Positions 1 to 12,442 of a stretch of DNA of 53,428 nucleotides are shown one piece after another. Each line of letters opens with the position of its first letter. Position 1 is the stretch's first letter. The position numbers and the translations under genes are program-made. The notes under the pieces were generated by a model that was given only the letters and a program-made list of their open reading frames with translations, was not told where the DNA came from and made no database searches. Source of the DNA: Phaeotremella fagi (lineage: Eukaryota; Basidiomycota; Tremellomycetes; Tremellales; Phaeotremellaceae); NCBI GenBank assembly GCA_001599715.1, contig BCHU01000021.1, positions 1 through 53,428 of the forward strand. The letters run 5' to 3'.

Positions 1-2416
1 AAATATTGCCGCCTTAACTTCAGTGAGAAAGTTTAACTCTGCGTGTCTTGACTGGCTAGTACAATTTACGCTACATTCACCAAATTACCTTAACACTGAA
101 TCAATGTATGATCGGTAATGGCCTGCATTCACCGCACTAACAGCAACTTCTGAATAGGTTAGACACAGTATAGAATTAAAGACCGAGTTATCGTCCAAAA
201 GCCAAAGTGCGCCATAACTTTTCGGCTCTAAGATTTGACAAGAACAGAGAGACGGCTAGCACTGGCGTTTGGAAAAGTTACATGCATATGTTTCTTACCG
301 TGACATAATCAGGAGCAATCGATGTCACTGATTCAACGACGTCATTCTAAATCNTTGAAGTTTGCTTAGGATTTGCGTCACTCTTGTCTCCTCAATATCT
401 CCAGCTTTGAGACTGGCCAGCTGGCTCAAACTGACGACGTCCAGACGAGAGACCGAAACTTCGGGGACCATATCTAAAANCTCTGTACCAAANATCTTAA
501 CCAGAAGAAAGAATTTTCTGGCCCGCTGCAAACGCTTTTGAAGCGTTGCTTTGGCTTTGATATCTTGAACAGCAATAGCGAGCTCTGGGCTGGCGCAGAG
601 TTGTTTGAAAGTGGCTTGGTGTAGAGTACGGGCTGCAACTGTATGCGGGTGTTGCTGGAATGTTTTCTGTATGAAGCGAATCAATGTTTTAACCGTGGGA
701 ACCAAACAGAGGATCTCGATGAGTTGCACTAACCTCGACAAAAGAGTTGTAAGCCAGTCCTAACCTCCAGTAGGCCCAATTTATCGTTACAGACAGCACA
801 GATACTTTTTGATCGAGATATCGCAATTGACCCAAGCATTGTAAAATGTCGTGTGCTGTACCTGTCTGAGCGCCAGTTTCACCAGTTTGCATATCTGTAA
901 ATGCCGCTTCGTGAAGTCCGCTCATAATCTCCTTCAGATTTTCGCTTGATTTGAACCAGTGTTGCTCTTTACCATCGTTAGATTTAGCTTCCAACGCTGT
1001 CAGTAACCTGCGTAAACCGTCTTTCCGCCAGCCAGTTGGTTCATTACTGAGGCTTGAGACCTCACCCTCAGGGGCTACCGAACCAACAGAAGATTCAGAA
1101 TGGCTTGACATTAGTACGTCAGAGACTATTCTATCGCTATCAGAGTCCATCACGATCTAAGTGTTCTGCTTCAGCTAAATGCGTATAGGATAAGTATTGT
1201 CTACTTCAAGGACAGCACTGACCTCAAACTCTTCCGAACCTATCTCAATCAATAATCTTGGAGCCCAAGCAAATTGCAATAACCCTTTATTGTTGAAAGC
1301 CTTCACAAGCGCGAAGTAAGCAAGAGATGCATTGTGCGCAACGACGCTCTCTTCTTCTACACTCAAGAGACCTTCGATGTAGAGGGTCATATCTGCTAAA
1401 GTCTTGTCGCCGTTCTGATAGTCNACATCTGTGGGACGGATAGTGGTACGAGTCATGGAAGTAACGTGTTTGTGAAGAAGCTCTGTGGTGCTGAGAACAA
1501 AAGGTACTTTCAGCCTTTAATTCAAGCAGGATCACTCACATTTATCGAACACAAACTCAAGAAATGATGAAATATTGTGGTTTGAGCAAAATCTAACAAT
1601 ACCGAAATAAGAAGGACAGCTCATTCAGCCCACAGCTACCTATCCGTCTTACAGTTTCTTACTGTTATCGTGAGATAAACAATGTCTTATTGTTCGTTGC
1701 CACTGAAGATGGGTCAAAGCTTGATCTTGATACATGATGTAANAAAGGTACATAGCGCCATTTGTTCCCCTTGTTTGAAGGGGATGAAGTAGTAGCTCTT
1801 TGTTCTCATTTGGGAAGACGAGCAGACCGTGCTTCGCAAGTATAGTGTAGCTTTTGTGTTATCATACTCATACTCAATGATACAAACAAATAGGCAATAC
1901 CTACGAAAAACACCGCGTACGTACCTTCTCTTGATTTTCAGGGATAGTTGGAGCCCTGACTTCCTGATATCAACCTTCTACCCCTTCACAGCAAAGCTTG
2001 CTCGCTCTCTTAAACCTATGCAAGTCGTAGGAGTCCCTGATTCTCCATTGAAACTACTGCAATTGTTTCCAGAGCGCAAGTAAATGCCATGAAAAACTAA
2101 AATGATGCGCGGTAAAGTTTGAATTACACTCGGCTTTCCATTCAATCACTTGTCGATTGAGGATATCTGCGATCATAAACAGCTGCTCCCAACACTCTAA
2201 ATGCACTTGTGTATGAAGAAAGGAATGCTTAGCTTGGCGGAAGAGAAAAAGGCGAAGAATATCGCGAGCAAACGCACAGATACTGTTGGTCTGGCCCGCG
2301 ACCGACCACTGTTTTACGTGTCCCCTTGAAACAGATACTTTTCTGAAAACCTATTGTTCGTGTGACCCTGTCCCTAAATCGAAAAGGCTCTTCTCTTCGC
2401 AGTATCGTAGATACGT
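1..2416. repeat. Segmental duplication, left copy (2.4 kb)
   Basis: This block is repeated in the same orientation at 31382-33795. From about 190 to 2416 the two copies differ at only a few bases, while the first 190 bases carry many differences. It contains one complete three-exon gene on the minus strand (325-1456) and its upstream region. Five N bases (354, 480, 493, 1424, 1743) occur only in this copy, where the right copy reads a definite base. Homology stops right after 2416, 95 bp before the start codon of the kinase gene, so the kinase itself was not duplicated. Confidence 0.95.
325..1456 (-). CDS. Unknown three-exon protein, left copy
   Basis: The product is not recognised. The gene reconstructs as exons 1456-1205, 1156-734 and 666-325, joined by GT-AG introns of 48 and 67 bp, both in phase 0, giving about 338 residues. 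The middle exon starts with an acidic, Ser-rich stretch and carries a Trp/Lys-rich segment. The last exon is basic and helical-looking, with the motif KKRLQRARKFF-like (here QKRLQRARKFF), then FGTEVLD and VSVSRLDVVSL. The 3' exon is conserved in a third paralogue at 37 kb, which shows selection on it at some time. Three of the N bases fall inside the coding sequence. A DNA- or RNA-associated role is possible from the basic helix but is only a guess. Confidence 0.7.
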
Positions 2417-2511
2417 ATTGTCAGCCAGTCTTTCAACAATGAAGTCAAAGAACGAGCTACAAAGATTAACAGACTTTCTTCCTTTACAACACAACCAGAT
2501 CATTTCTTAAT

Positions 2512-4076
2512 ATGTCAGTTTGTCCAGGTTATAGCTTCTTACGTTTGCTTGGAGAGGGAGGTTTCGGAGTTGTTCAGCTCGCTCGACGCCAAACTGATGA
2601 AAAGGTTAGTTCTCTGTCAGTTCTCTGTTGTTGCAAACTGACTGCTTTGAGATAGTTATTTGCAGTGAAATGTATCCAAAAGTCTAAAGGCAGTATCGTT
2701 TCCGAAAGGTGTGAAGATGAGGTCTTCGCTTTACGCGAACTGTCTCACCCAAACATCGTGTCATTCATCGAAGTCTCAGAAGGAATCTCCCACCGTTACA
2801 TTGTGATGGAATACTGTGAAGGGGGCGATTTGAGGAGTTTACTCAACCGTCATCTCAGCAGTTCGTGAGTGGCTTCCCTCAATTTTGTCGTCATCAAAAC
2901 GAAAAGAAATCAATGACCTTTCGTAGTACATTTCTTTCAGAATCAAAAATCACCTGTATTTCTCTACAGATTCTACTTGCACTTCATCATTGCCATCATT
3001 CTTACTTTGGAGAGTGGACTTTACTTCATCGCGACCTCAAACCGGAGAATGGTGAGTCTGCCGAATTGTGCAAATGTCTCCCTACATCATGCTGAACACT
3101 TATACCTGCGAATTTATCCGCAGTGCTGTTGGGAAGCAATGGCTGTGTTAAGCTAGCAGACTTCGGCTTATCAAAAATTTTAGATGATAAAGAGCGTCAA
3201 GCTGTATCCATGGTAGGCGTAGGTGGCTTTCTCGAATCGTTCAATTATGACACTGACTCAAGTCTTTGACAGACTCGTGGCTATCTTGCTCCAGTGAGTT
3301 CGTTTCCGGGAGACTTGAAACTGCTGTTTTTTTGACATACCCGAGGAACTTCTCGCTGGAAGACCGTACGACTCGAAAGCTGATATGTTTGGCTTGGGAT
3401 GCTTGATGTACGAAATGTGTGTTTTAGCGTGCGTGTAATCATTTTACTGGGCGAAGACAAATCACGAATAGAACCCGCAGACCTCCACAGTACCAACAAC
3501 GTGGTTTAAAACGTGCGATTGCTTTGCTTATTCCCATGCGGTATTCTGCGGACCTTGGACAAGTAATCCAAAGTTTACTGTACAATGACGTTAGTACAGT
3601 TTTTATTCCCAACTTTTGAAGGAAGATAGACAAGCTGACATTATATAGCCATCTAAGCGACCGTCCACAGCTGATTTATTGTCTCGGGAAGACATAGGAC
3701 GCTGGCTTCAACACATGCCAGCTGAGCAGTCAGAGGTATTGTGAGTTAGAAAACCAAATGCTTTTTACCTAATTGACGTGGTTACAAAGTGCAAAGGACG
3801 TCTCTGGTATCAAAGCTCGTCTTCAAATGCGAGAGGATCAGCTAGATGAACGGGAGCGCAACCTTCATCATAGAGAACGTAAACTTGCTGCCAAAGGAGC
3901 CTCACTTGATGCTCAATTCCGCCGGTACGTTGTTGAAACGAAACAATTTCCATGATTTTCATTTGCGGAAAGCTACTGACGTCATGAACCACAACAGGCT
4001 AGCATTTCGTGAATCACTTTCTCCTCCTCCACAAACTCCTGTCGTAGCTTCTGAGTCTTCGAGGAAAAAACAGTGA
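2512..4076 (+). CDS. NIMA-related (NEK2/KIN3-like) serine/threonine protein kinase
   Basis: This should phosphorylate Ser/Thr residues; family members act in mitotic entry and spindle-pole function. Ten exons join in frame (2512-2604, 2656-2860, 2941-3051, 3124-3212, 3273-3293, 3346-3428, 3481-3589, 3649-3735, 3797-3924, 3998-4076) into about 334 residues. Visible motifs in order are the Gly loop GEGGFGVV, FAVK with the ATP Lys, HRDLKPEN, ADFGLSK, a GYLAPEE substrate-anchoring motif, and DPSKRPSTADLL at the end of the domain. A charged coiled-coil tail with repeated RE pairs follows, as in NEK2. The insert between HHCHH and LHRDLKPEN is typical of NIMA kinases. Exon 2 needs the weak donor GTTCGT at 2861; the better-looking GTGAGT at 2865 would shift the frame. 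The usual GTPYYMSPE activation segment is replaced by TRGYLAPE. Confidence 0.85.
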
Positions 4077-7000
4077 AAGTCCCTGACTTGGTACATGATA
4101 AGATGAATTCTCGCTACAAATACGATTTCACCATAAAATTCATAAACGATTTGCGATTGCGATCGTGATCGCAAGAGACCTTAGAACTGAGCATTGCATT
4201 TTAGATTAAATAGTTGGGTAAGGCTGAGAAAAGCTCCGAAGACATCTAGGGCACTTAGCTTTTACCGTGAGTTGCATAGTCGAAACATTATGCATCGCTC
4301 CCAATCGCAGTCGAGAAGTCTCAACATGATCGATGTGATAGATACGACAGAGTCAACATTAAGGGTCAGCAGTAACGATATTTCTGTTTTTGTAACAATA
4401 TCAGCAACAGTAAAACAGAGAACATATTTCTGGGCTAATAAAATGGAACCTACCACGAACTACAGCAGGTTGATGACGATTGTTTGATTGAGCATAGATC
4501 CAACACAGGTAAATTGACCTCGACTATGGGCAAGTTGGCGAATAAAGACAGCCTCTTCCGACTGCGCAGTGAAGTTGGTCCCAAAAGCTCGGTTGTGACG
4601 TTCCACAGCATTGGCAGAAATCGCTCGCCACCGCACATCGTTCCCTTCGCCGACAGGGATGGGAAGCAATGCATTTCCAGAGGGCAAATCGGGCGCCACC
4701 CACCATTCGCCGTCGAACGCAATCCACACCGCAAGCACAGCATCGCTTCGATTCACAAAAATTAGGGAAAGGTAACCGTCATCAAGATGTAGCGGTGTGA
4801 TTAGTTCCAAAGACATGTTATGGAAGACTGAGGAGCGATTGTAAGGGACGACGGATATGAATACTGGTTTGAATTCTCGTAGATGAACGACAAGGACGAC
4901 TGCTCATGGAAATAATTAGTGATGTTCAACTACAGATGAAAAAGTCATAGCCTACTGAAAATGATGGTCAAGATCGATCAACTATAGATTCTTTGAGTGT
5001 ATTCCTGAGTTGGTTTCGTTGGAGAAAAAGAAACACTGCAAACCAATCACTCACCCAATTTATACCTTGTGTCCTTTTTGGCGATCCATGCACTCTTGGA
5101 AGCTCTCGAGTCGACTTCCAGTACTACGGCATTTCATATAAAATCCATTTAAGTACATGACGTGGTCCGGGAAAATAAAGAGAAGTTGTATCGCCCTGCA
5201 TTCTTCTCCAAGACCCCTTGAATCTCTTCTATTTTAAGGAGCCATTCCGAGCAGTTACCTATCGAGTCGCTTGCCTTGCCCGTCCTACGTAGAGCTCTTA
5301 GTTGTGCTCTTTTCATGATTGTTGCAAGCCTGTAATTGCAGAGAACAAAATATTGTTCGATAACCATCGAGTCGCCCTGAGTCCTGTTAAGCACATACTT
5401 AAACTATTAGTGACGACCAGCACCGCACCTCTCACATGTTCCACTCCCACCATTACCATCCCTTTTATCGACTGGTATTTTGGAAGCTATCCTCACCGTG
5501 TTTATTGTTCATGGTCATCGAATCGGTTTTTGATGCTGTCGTCATCAAATCTAGTCTATCTCAATAAACTCCACTACAGTAATCAGAGGATTGATGGTAG
5601 CAAGAGTTTCGTTCGATACATGTTGCTTGATCCAGCTTTTTGCTAAGCCGTCTCCCCGATGTCAGCACTCTTGCCGCCCGTAAGCGAATCGCGCAGTAAC
5701 GCATTCCACGTCTCCTGAGATCCACATCCTCTTTGCAGACTCGATCACAAGTGTATATCTGAAAGCATTGTCGTTGTCTCGTCTTCGTACGTAATTTAAA
5801 AGGTTATTGAGCTGTCGATCACACAGGTCACTGATACTGAGCCTCTAATCTTTTTCTCCCTCCTCTCCATTGCGACACGAATGCTTTCTAAGAACTGTCA
5901 TAATCGTTTGGTGAATTATTGTCGTGACAATTCTTTATAGCCCAATGGTTGAGGTGGTATGATTATATTTATACAATCAACAGGTCCATGAATTCAATCG
6001 TACGGGCAAGTAATTATTGAGGAAGCAAGGAAAAGGGAAAGCGAAACGGGGTATAGAATTATGTCCAGCCTCAATGTTTTGAGGAGAAGGTTAGAACGCG
6101 ACGCGTTATCACGTATCGGCCTGATGAATTGCTCCCGCTGTGATGGAAAAACATCTGGTGAGGCTTTCTCGTGCGTATTTGTTCTTTTATCATTTTCCTG
6201 GGTTTCCACTCAGTACGAGATGTTCAAAGGGAGATTGGATGCTGTGAAGATTCACCACACATGTCATTGTGAATCGGCAAATAATGAAATTGGAAGAGCT
6301 ACCCTTTGTACTCGCTCTATGTTCACTGGCCATGCATTTCCACCGCATCGCAAATGTCCATTTCATATGATTAGGAGTCCAATGGACATGATTTGCATAT
6401 CATTCGCCTGTTATCCATTGTACATTTGATGGTCAGGTTGTACCGTACTCTCTGCTCGGTTATCACAGGCGATGGAATGATCTAGGTAGTGAAATCAGAT
6501 AAAAAACATATATGAGGGGACAGCGTGTCTTTCTATCCAATCATTATACCGACTTATACGAAGGGAACCTAAAGTTGCTGAACAAGCAGCCAGTCGTCTA
6601 CAATTTTCGGAACATAACCATGGCCATCCTACAATCTCAACGAATATGGTTGGACAGGTGACTTTACACAAAAGTTATATTCGTATAAATGATGAGAATG
6701 TGCTCATCATTCGCCATAAAGAATCCTGTTGCGTATGCATGTCAAGTCTCGAAGAGTATTTAGGTGAATTATCCATTAATGTATTTCAGTTGCTTGTTCA
6801 AGATTCCTTGAGGATTTGTGTGCACAGCGAAGAAACTCCGATGTAATAACATCATGACATCGACTTCATTATGCAAGAGTTGAGTTTCAGTTCATGGCAA
6901 TGATTATTTCGCGTCATGTGCGGAGAATTAGCTCTACTTACTAAGAGTCCATTGCCAGTCAGATATAGGTACGTTTTTTCCCGCAGCTGATAAACTGAAG

Positions 7001-7929
7001 TCAATGAGAATGTTGAAACTGTCACGGAGAATTTAGATGAGAAAGCCAACACGGGATTGTTTTAGGATGAGAATGAGGGATTATGCCCAAAAATTCACTC
7101 AAATTCGAACAGTGGAACAAGGAGATAAACGAGATCGGTCTCCTTTGTCCAGATCCAAAACTCACGTCGGAACAGTTTAAGTAATCAACTTACGATTTTC
7201 GAGATGCGCCCAATCTGCCGAAGGTTGAAATCTTAAGGGTAGTATTGTTATTGATCGAAATGATAAGTATTCCATTTGCAAAACCTGTCAACTCAGCTGA
7301 CAGGTTGTATTAGAAAGCTAGTTCTCGTTCTAGCTGCAGTTTTACCAAGACGACGCCATTGATAAGTAAAAGCTGTAGCACGTTGACTCTCGATATCCTG
7401 CAAGCTGTCGCTGTAAACCAGGGCGTCTGCAAATATATAATGATGATGTTTTAACCGCAGTTTGACTTTTCTAGCCCTTGCTTTCTCCTGTGTCTTTGCA
7501 AACGCCACGCACTGCTTCCTGTCTATCAGAAATACAGCCCATAACACAGGACCTATCCTTGGTGCAAGTTAAGCCAACGATGTGAAGGCTGCTAAGCAAT
7601 TAAGCCATGACGATTGGTCCTATGAGTGCAGCTTATACCTAGGACAGTCAAGAATCGTCATGGTGATGACCGCAAGTTATTCCCAGTGTGGGCGACGCCG
7701 TGCAATGATCCCATGCGCAACCCGATTTTCAGCCTGGAACTCAGGTTGAAAACATCGTTGTACTAATGGCACGTGTTCAGGACCGATATGCTATGGATCC
7801 TTTGACTTCAATTCTGGACACGATACCAGAGCATGATTGCAGATATCTCTGTCTAATCGCCTTAATTTGTATTCAACCGGACAAAGCCGGAAAGAAAGGC
7901 TGGGTCATTGACACTTGCCTCATGATCAA
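4077..7929. other. Long stretch with only one weak gene candidate
   Basis: Apart from the open frame at 4460-4816 I could not support a gene here. Several open frames of 60-120 codons exist, for example 5302-5646 and 6061-6429 on the plus strand and 7293-7547 on the minus strand. None shows a domain, a paralogue in the window, or intron-linked neighbours that extend it. No clear transposon motif was seen. Decayed sequence is likely. Confidence 0.4.
4460..4816 (-). CDS. Hypothetical protein, 118 residues
   Basis: A single open frame starts at the ATG at 4816 and ends at 4460. It is richer in Trp and acidic residues than the neighbouring chance frames and has a plausible soluble composition (motifs FDGEWWVAPDLPSG and ISANAVERHNRAFG). 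I do not recognise it and see no paralogue in the window. It is convergent with the kinase, whose stop lies about 380 bp to the left. It could be one exon of a larger gene, as frames on the opposite strand overlap it completely. Confidence 0.35.
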   Translation of the reverse strand: MSLELITPLHLDDGYLSLIFVNRSDAVLAVWIAFDGEWWVAPDLPSGNALLPIPVGEGNDVRWRAISANAVERHNRAFGTNFTAQSEEAVFIRQLAHSRGQFTCVGSMLNQTIVINLL

Positions 7930-9180
7930 CTCGCGTTGGCGAAGCCACAATTTGAGTAACGCCGCTAACTCCGTTACCTACCCGATCTCTCGTGCAGTTG
8001 TGCGCTTTGACATTCACGCAAACATTCAGCTGTCACCAGCATTGGTTCCAGTCAATGACTTCCGAAAGGACTTATCAGCTGGCCGTACATGCGTGGAACA
8101 CTTACCACGACGCCGTAGCCATCCAATCCATCGACGGCACCACGATCGCCCTGTTCCCAACTCCTTTCATTCGACAAAGTGGGAATGATACTTGGCGATA
8201 TGTGATTGAAGTGATCAAACAGCTCATAGTGTCCGATCCAATAGGCGAGGGGAGAATAAGGGACGTGCAGGGTGCATTGCAGGATCCCAACACCCCTCCA
8301 TCAAGTGGCATTTACACGTACGAAGAAGAAGGTGAGTTGAATTTGTTTCATTATATCAGTTCGCATTTAAAGGTCATCTTCCACTTTACACTTCGTCATC
8401 TCTCCTATCGCGCGTCGATTTCAGGCCGGACTGTACCACCAATATTCTCTCGTGGTCCTGAATACTTTACGGCTGTCAGGGCGGCGAATACTGAGGGTAG
8501 TTCAACGAGATCTAGGTCGTCGAGATCGACCATCAACCAGGTGAGCTTTGACCATTTCAATGACTCAAATCGGACAATTTTGAACTTCACAGTCCGCGTT
8601 CCGCGTAAATCTCATCGCTCGAGATACTGTATGCTTGGTTTCTGATGTTCACTACGCGCAATGCGACTCTGCGCATATCGTTCCGCAAAGCCGTCCCGAT
8701 GTAGGCTTCGTATTCTGGCTAGTTTGCTCAATAGTTGTCAAGCTGACGCTTTCGTTCAGATCTACCAACAACTACTTGGCATCCCCTCATCATTTCCTCC
8801 ACCGATTTTTGAAGTCCAGTTTGGACTGTTGTTACGAAAAGAGCTTCATCATGCATGGGACCGACTTGATTTCTCGTTCTATGTCATAGTGGGTGTTTCA
8901 TCCATGTAGGAATGAATGGCTTACACTTGCATTCTTAGGGCGATGACATCTACGTGCACGTTTTCACAGGCGGCTTTCTCGAATATCATGGGAAGAAAAT
9001 ACCAGTCGAGCGGTTCCACGGCTTTCCAGAATGGCGGCCTGACCGACGTTTCCTTGATTGGCATTACAACCAATGTATCAAAGCTCATATTAGGGGATTT
9101 TCTTACGGAATGGCGCATACCGCAAACCGATAGCAATCGCGGGGTGTGATCGATGTAGAACGATAATTTGATGTCGTCAA
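7930..9180. repeat. Arm A of inverted duplication carrying H1
   Basis: This segment, containing H1 and about 120 bp upstream, reappears in reverse orientation at about 14200-15440 with H3. The match includes the shared upstream string around AGTAACGCCGCT and all five exons. The arms are about 5 kb apart and diverged by point changes and small deletions, so the duplication is not very recent. Confidence 0.8.
8055..9133 (+). CDS. HNH_2-type nuclease-like protein, copy H1
   Basis: Family member with a predicted nuclease fold; substrate unknown. Exons 8055-8331, 8425-8540, 8593-8700, 8760-8888 and 8939-9133 join in frame to 274 residues. The start was chosen by alignment with the other copies, which all begin a few residues before the conserved LAxxxW. 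In order: N-terminal domain with FIRQSGNDTWRYV; linker FSRGPEYF followed by a Ser/Arg stretch ending in NQ; core with ARDTVCLVSD, CDSAHIVPQSRPD and FGLLLRKELHHAWDRL; C-terminal motif WHYNQCIKAHIRGFS. The two catalytic-type His are present, but the residue before GLLL is Phe instead of the usual Asn. Introns are 51-93 bp. No frame damage is seen. H3 is its decayed inverted copy. Confidence 0.85.
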
Positions 9181-9750
9181 CTCGAAAGTAAGCTTTTATC
9201 CTCCTCAAACAGCTACATCAATCGGTTTGTATTAATAGCGTCCGTAGTTTTGCGCCGCTCATGTTTTTCCAGATGTATCGACTCCTAACTTAGCTCAACT
9301 ATAGCGATACAGCAAGGGGGGACAAAGTAGTAGACCAGTCTGAACGGGAAATCACCAATGAGGAGAAAGGTTGCATGGCGAAGTAGAAATGTATCTACCG
9401 ATTTCTTCGTTTCATCATAGCTATGAGATATCTTTCTTCTTTCCGTGATATCACCGGATCACCCACTGGTTTCATTTTTTGATTTCTGTTTGTTTACGAC
9501 CCCAAGAGAAGCTCGATATACACAGCGTGTCTTGGGTGATTGACGTCCAGAGTGTTGCCTAATGAGGCAAATACCCTTCTGAAGCGAGTTTGTCATTCCG
9601 CCCATGCTCTCAATCAACTCTCGACCGTTGATGTTGAAGTATAGATTTTGACTCCGGGATCTGCACCGTACCTAGTCTGAGCCCGACACGACCAAATCGA
9701 GGAACTCTCGAGGACGCCAAAATGAGTTCGGGTGTTGCATGTCGTTCTAT
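9181..9750. other. Intergenic stretch without recognisable gene
   Basis: Between H1 and the LINE remnant I see no open frame of note, no repeat shared with other parts of the window and no RNA gene. Confidence 0.4.
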
Positions 9751-9753
9751 CTT

Positions 9754-10870
9754 CTAGCTATAAATCAATGGGTGGTGCAGCGGCCTTAGAGCTCGAATTG
9801 CTGCAATCTCGTTCTCATCAGACACAGGGAAAACTGTTGAATGAGCTCGGGTCTCATTCCAAAGGTTATATCGCTTTCCACTCTTTGTGAATACCGGAGA
9901 AGCGCCCAGCTCCATCAAACCACCCAGAGAGAAGGCCAGAGGTCGAAATGGAAGTCGTAGAGGCCAGGAGCGACATTTATCGGCGAAACTTTTTTTGGCC
10001 CTTTTTATATGAGCTATAGTGTCTAGGTAAAAAGCAAGCTGACACGCCAGCAAGACTTCTGAGAGACGGTCTGAAAGCTCCTGCGATGGAGGGAGAAATC
10101 GAAGTAGCAGCTTGAGAAGCAAGGAAAACGATGATGATATCAAATTCCAATCTGCTGAGAGAGCTGGGAAGAGAACCAGTAATTCTGAGGTTGTTTCTGC
10201 GAGCTGAGCCTTCGATAAGGGGTTCTACCTGAACCTGTACTCCATCCAGGGTTGAGAGAGCACTGTGGACGATCCATTTAGCTTGTTCATGGCGAGCCAC
10301 GGCCCATGAAGCTCTCGGAAAACAGGCCTCATCATGTGGCTGTGGAATGACGATGCCACATCTTTGGCAGAAGAGAATTGAACCAATCTGAAGAGTCCCG
10401 ATGGGCAGAGCTGCAGAAATCGCGAAATCGGTCATTCTAAGCAATTGAGTAAAGGGAATGGCTGACAGCCACTTCCTACTCAGGAGGGAGGCGTTTTCGA
10501 CAACTACAGAGCGTTCCATTGGCTTAGGGATACCGTGAGGGAATCTCTGACTTTCTGGAAGCGTCCACTGCACCGATCTCGCTGAGAAGTGGGTGTTGGA
10601 TGATCCTGAGCGATGTAAGCGCCCTGGGCAGCGAGAAGGGGTGCCAGGAGGATGTCTGAAGCTTCATTTAAGGCTGTGTGTGCGATGGGGCGCAAACTCG
10701 ATGGGAGAGCAGTCCAAGACCCCCCAGTTTGATGGAGAGCTGAACCAGGATTTCGATCTCGCTTGCGAGGGGTGCTGGAGCTCGTTTTGACCGAGATCTG
10801 TACAGAGCTTCGAACAAGGAACAATCCCAAATTGTCCCAGACGTCCAGGAGGTCATCTGAACGTAGGGTT
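9754..10870 (-). mobile_element. LINE (non-LTR) retrotransposon remnant, C-terminal part of the reverse-transcriptase ORF
   Basis: Three overlapping minus-strand frames together read as the region downstream of a LINE reverse transcriptase. Visible features are LGGLGLLSH near the thumb end, LPTPTSQRDRC-like DHPTPTSQRDRC, and then a Cys/His knuckle CQRCGIVIPQPHDEAC followed by WAVARHEQAKWIVHSAL and VEPL. The order and spacing (CxxC, HxxxC, then RH) fit the C-terminal knuckle of fungal non-LTR elements. The frame changes at least twice, so it is inactive. No 5' part (endonuclease or palm motifs) is adjacent. It directly abuts the segmental duplication that carries H2. Confidence 0.75.
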
Positions 10871-10894
10871 CACTGTAGATGACCAAGGATCAAG

Positions 10895-12442
10895 TTTTAC
10901 TTTACCGATTCCATCTTGCTTGTTCATCGAAACTGCTATCTTGCTATCGTATAAATCATTGTATGGTATCGTTCCCTTTCTTCCTCGAGGTATAGTGGGC
11001 CTTCGGTCTTCTAACATATTCGGATTGATTTGTCGTGAGATTCCGTTCCCAATTCTCCTTTTTTCCGATACAGTCAATGCCTATATTTCACCATGATGAC
11101 CTTCGATTTTTTTTTTTTCGATGAGTTCAACTATGTCAAAAGTCAGCACGATATCGTTGATAGGATGAAAAAGTACACCTTATCTCCATCTCACTATCAT
11201 AACAATTTGTCGTTGCTTACCATCCAACAGTTCGATCTGCAAGCAAATGCTGAACAAATCGCAAGCGTGATTCCAAAGTTTTTATACAAGCTGTCGGCTT
11301 TGGATTGTCAATTTCCGATGCTCCAAACTAGCAGAAGCGATGACTTGATCATCCGATGATGCACAAAGACTCCTGACATCAGATCGATGACCTGGTAATT
11401 CTATTGAATGGCTTCTGGTCGGTTAGGTCGACTTGCCTTCAGTAGATCTGAACTTTCTTGGTGAGTGATGGGGAGGAAATGGTGTAAGTTGCAATGTATC
11501 TGTTGGTGAGTTATAGCAATAACTATAAACGTGTCAGTACGTTACAGTTCCCAGAATTAAAAGGATGACAAATACATATTCCACATTTTGCAGACGAATT
11601 TCTTCATCCGGAAAGCGAATGATTGCACTTCAGCTCGCTCCAACCACACACCGACTAATTACACACCGGCTCGTTATTCTCTCCTCCCATTCATTTCAAA
11701 TTTTCTCAGACTTTTCAAGCTCAACGTCTACCCCAGCGTCCCCATTTCCACCTTTCTTTTTGCACTCTTTTCTATCGCTTTTCTTTCTTCTTGCACGTTG
11801 AGCAGGCATTCCTCCTCAGTTCGAAGTCAGAGTATGGTAACAGCTCTATCCGAAGTTCGAAGAAAGATCAGAGGTGATGTTGAGTAAGATGAAATTTGGG
11901 AAATTGGTTGAGTTGATACTTCGAACTCTTTCCAGGTATACTGGCTTCATGATCTTCGTGAGTGATCTTCTGTAGTATCTGAGAGAAGTATACCGTGTCC
12001 AGAGGCAATCGACCAATGTGTTGGGGACTAGAGGCTGCATGCCGGTCTATGGAGGTACAATAAGCATTGGAAAGAAATACGCCTGGAGCATCGAACAATC
12101 CCAGCAACGTGACATCAACAGCCTAGCGGCCAGCTACTGCCATAGTTAAGTCACGACTTTACTTTTGCCACATTTTTGCCAAGGATAATCCCGCTTCGTT
12201 ATTTCCAGCTTGTTTGCACCCAGCATTGAACAGGCGGCTGCACTTTCATCTGCACCGATGTATTCTGATTCATTTCATCATTTTCCGATTCCGCTCAGAT
12301 CTCCAAACGATGGAATATCAACTGGCTCAAGAAACGTGGCGAGATGCAAATCTTGTCACTGTGTTTACAGAGGACAATCGCTTTCTAGCTGAATTCCCGC
12401 TACTTTTTATCCAGCGAGGCGGTGTGGATAATTGGGCCTATG
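10895..12442. repeat. Direct segmental duplication, copy 1 (upstream of and into H2)
   Basis: This about 1.5 kb segment matches 47785-49240 in the same orientation with frequent small indels and substitutions. It covers the region upstream of H2 and the first 130 bp of its coding sequence. The left edge lies within about 30 bp of the LINE remnant. The right edge of homology is fixed by the truncation of H10. Confidence 0.85.
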
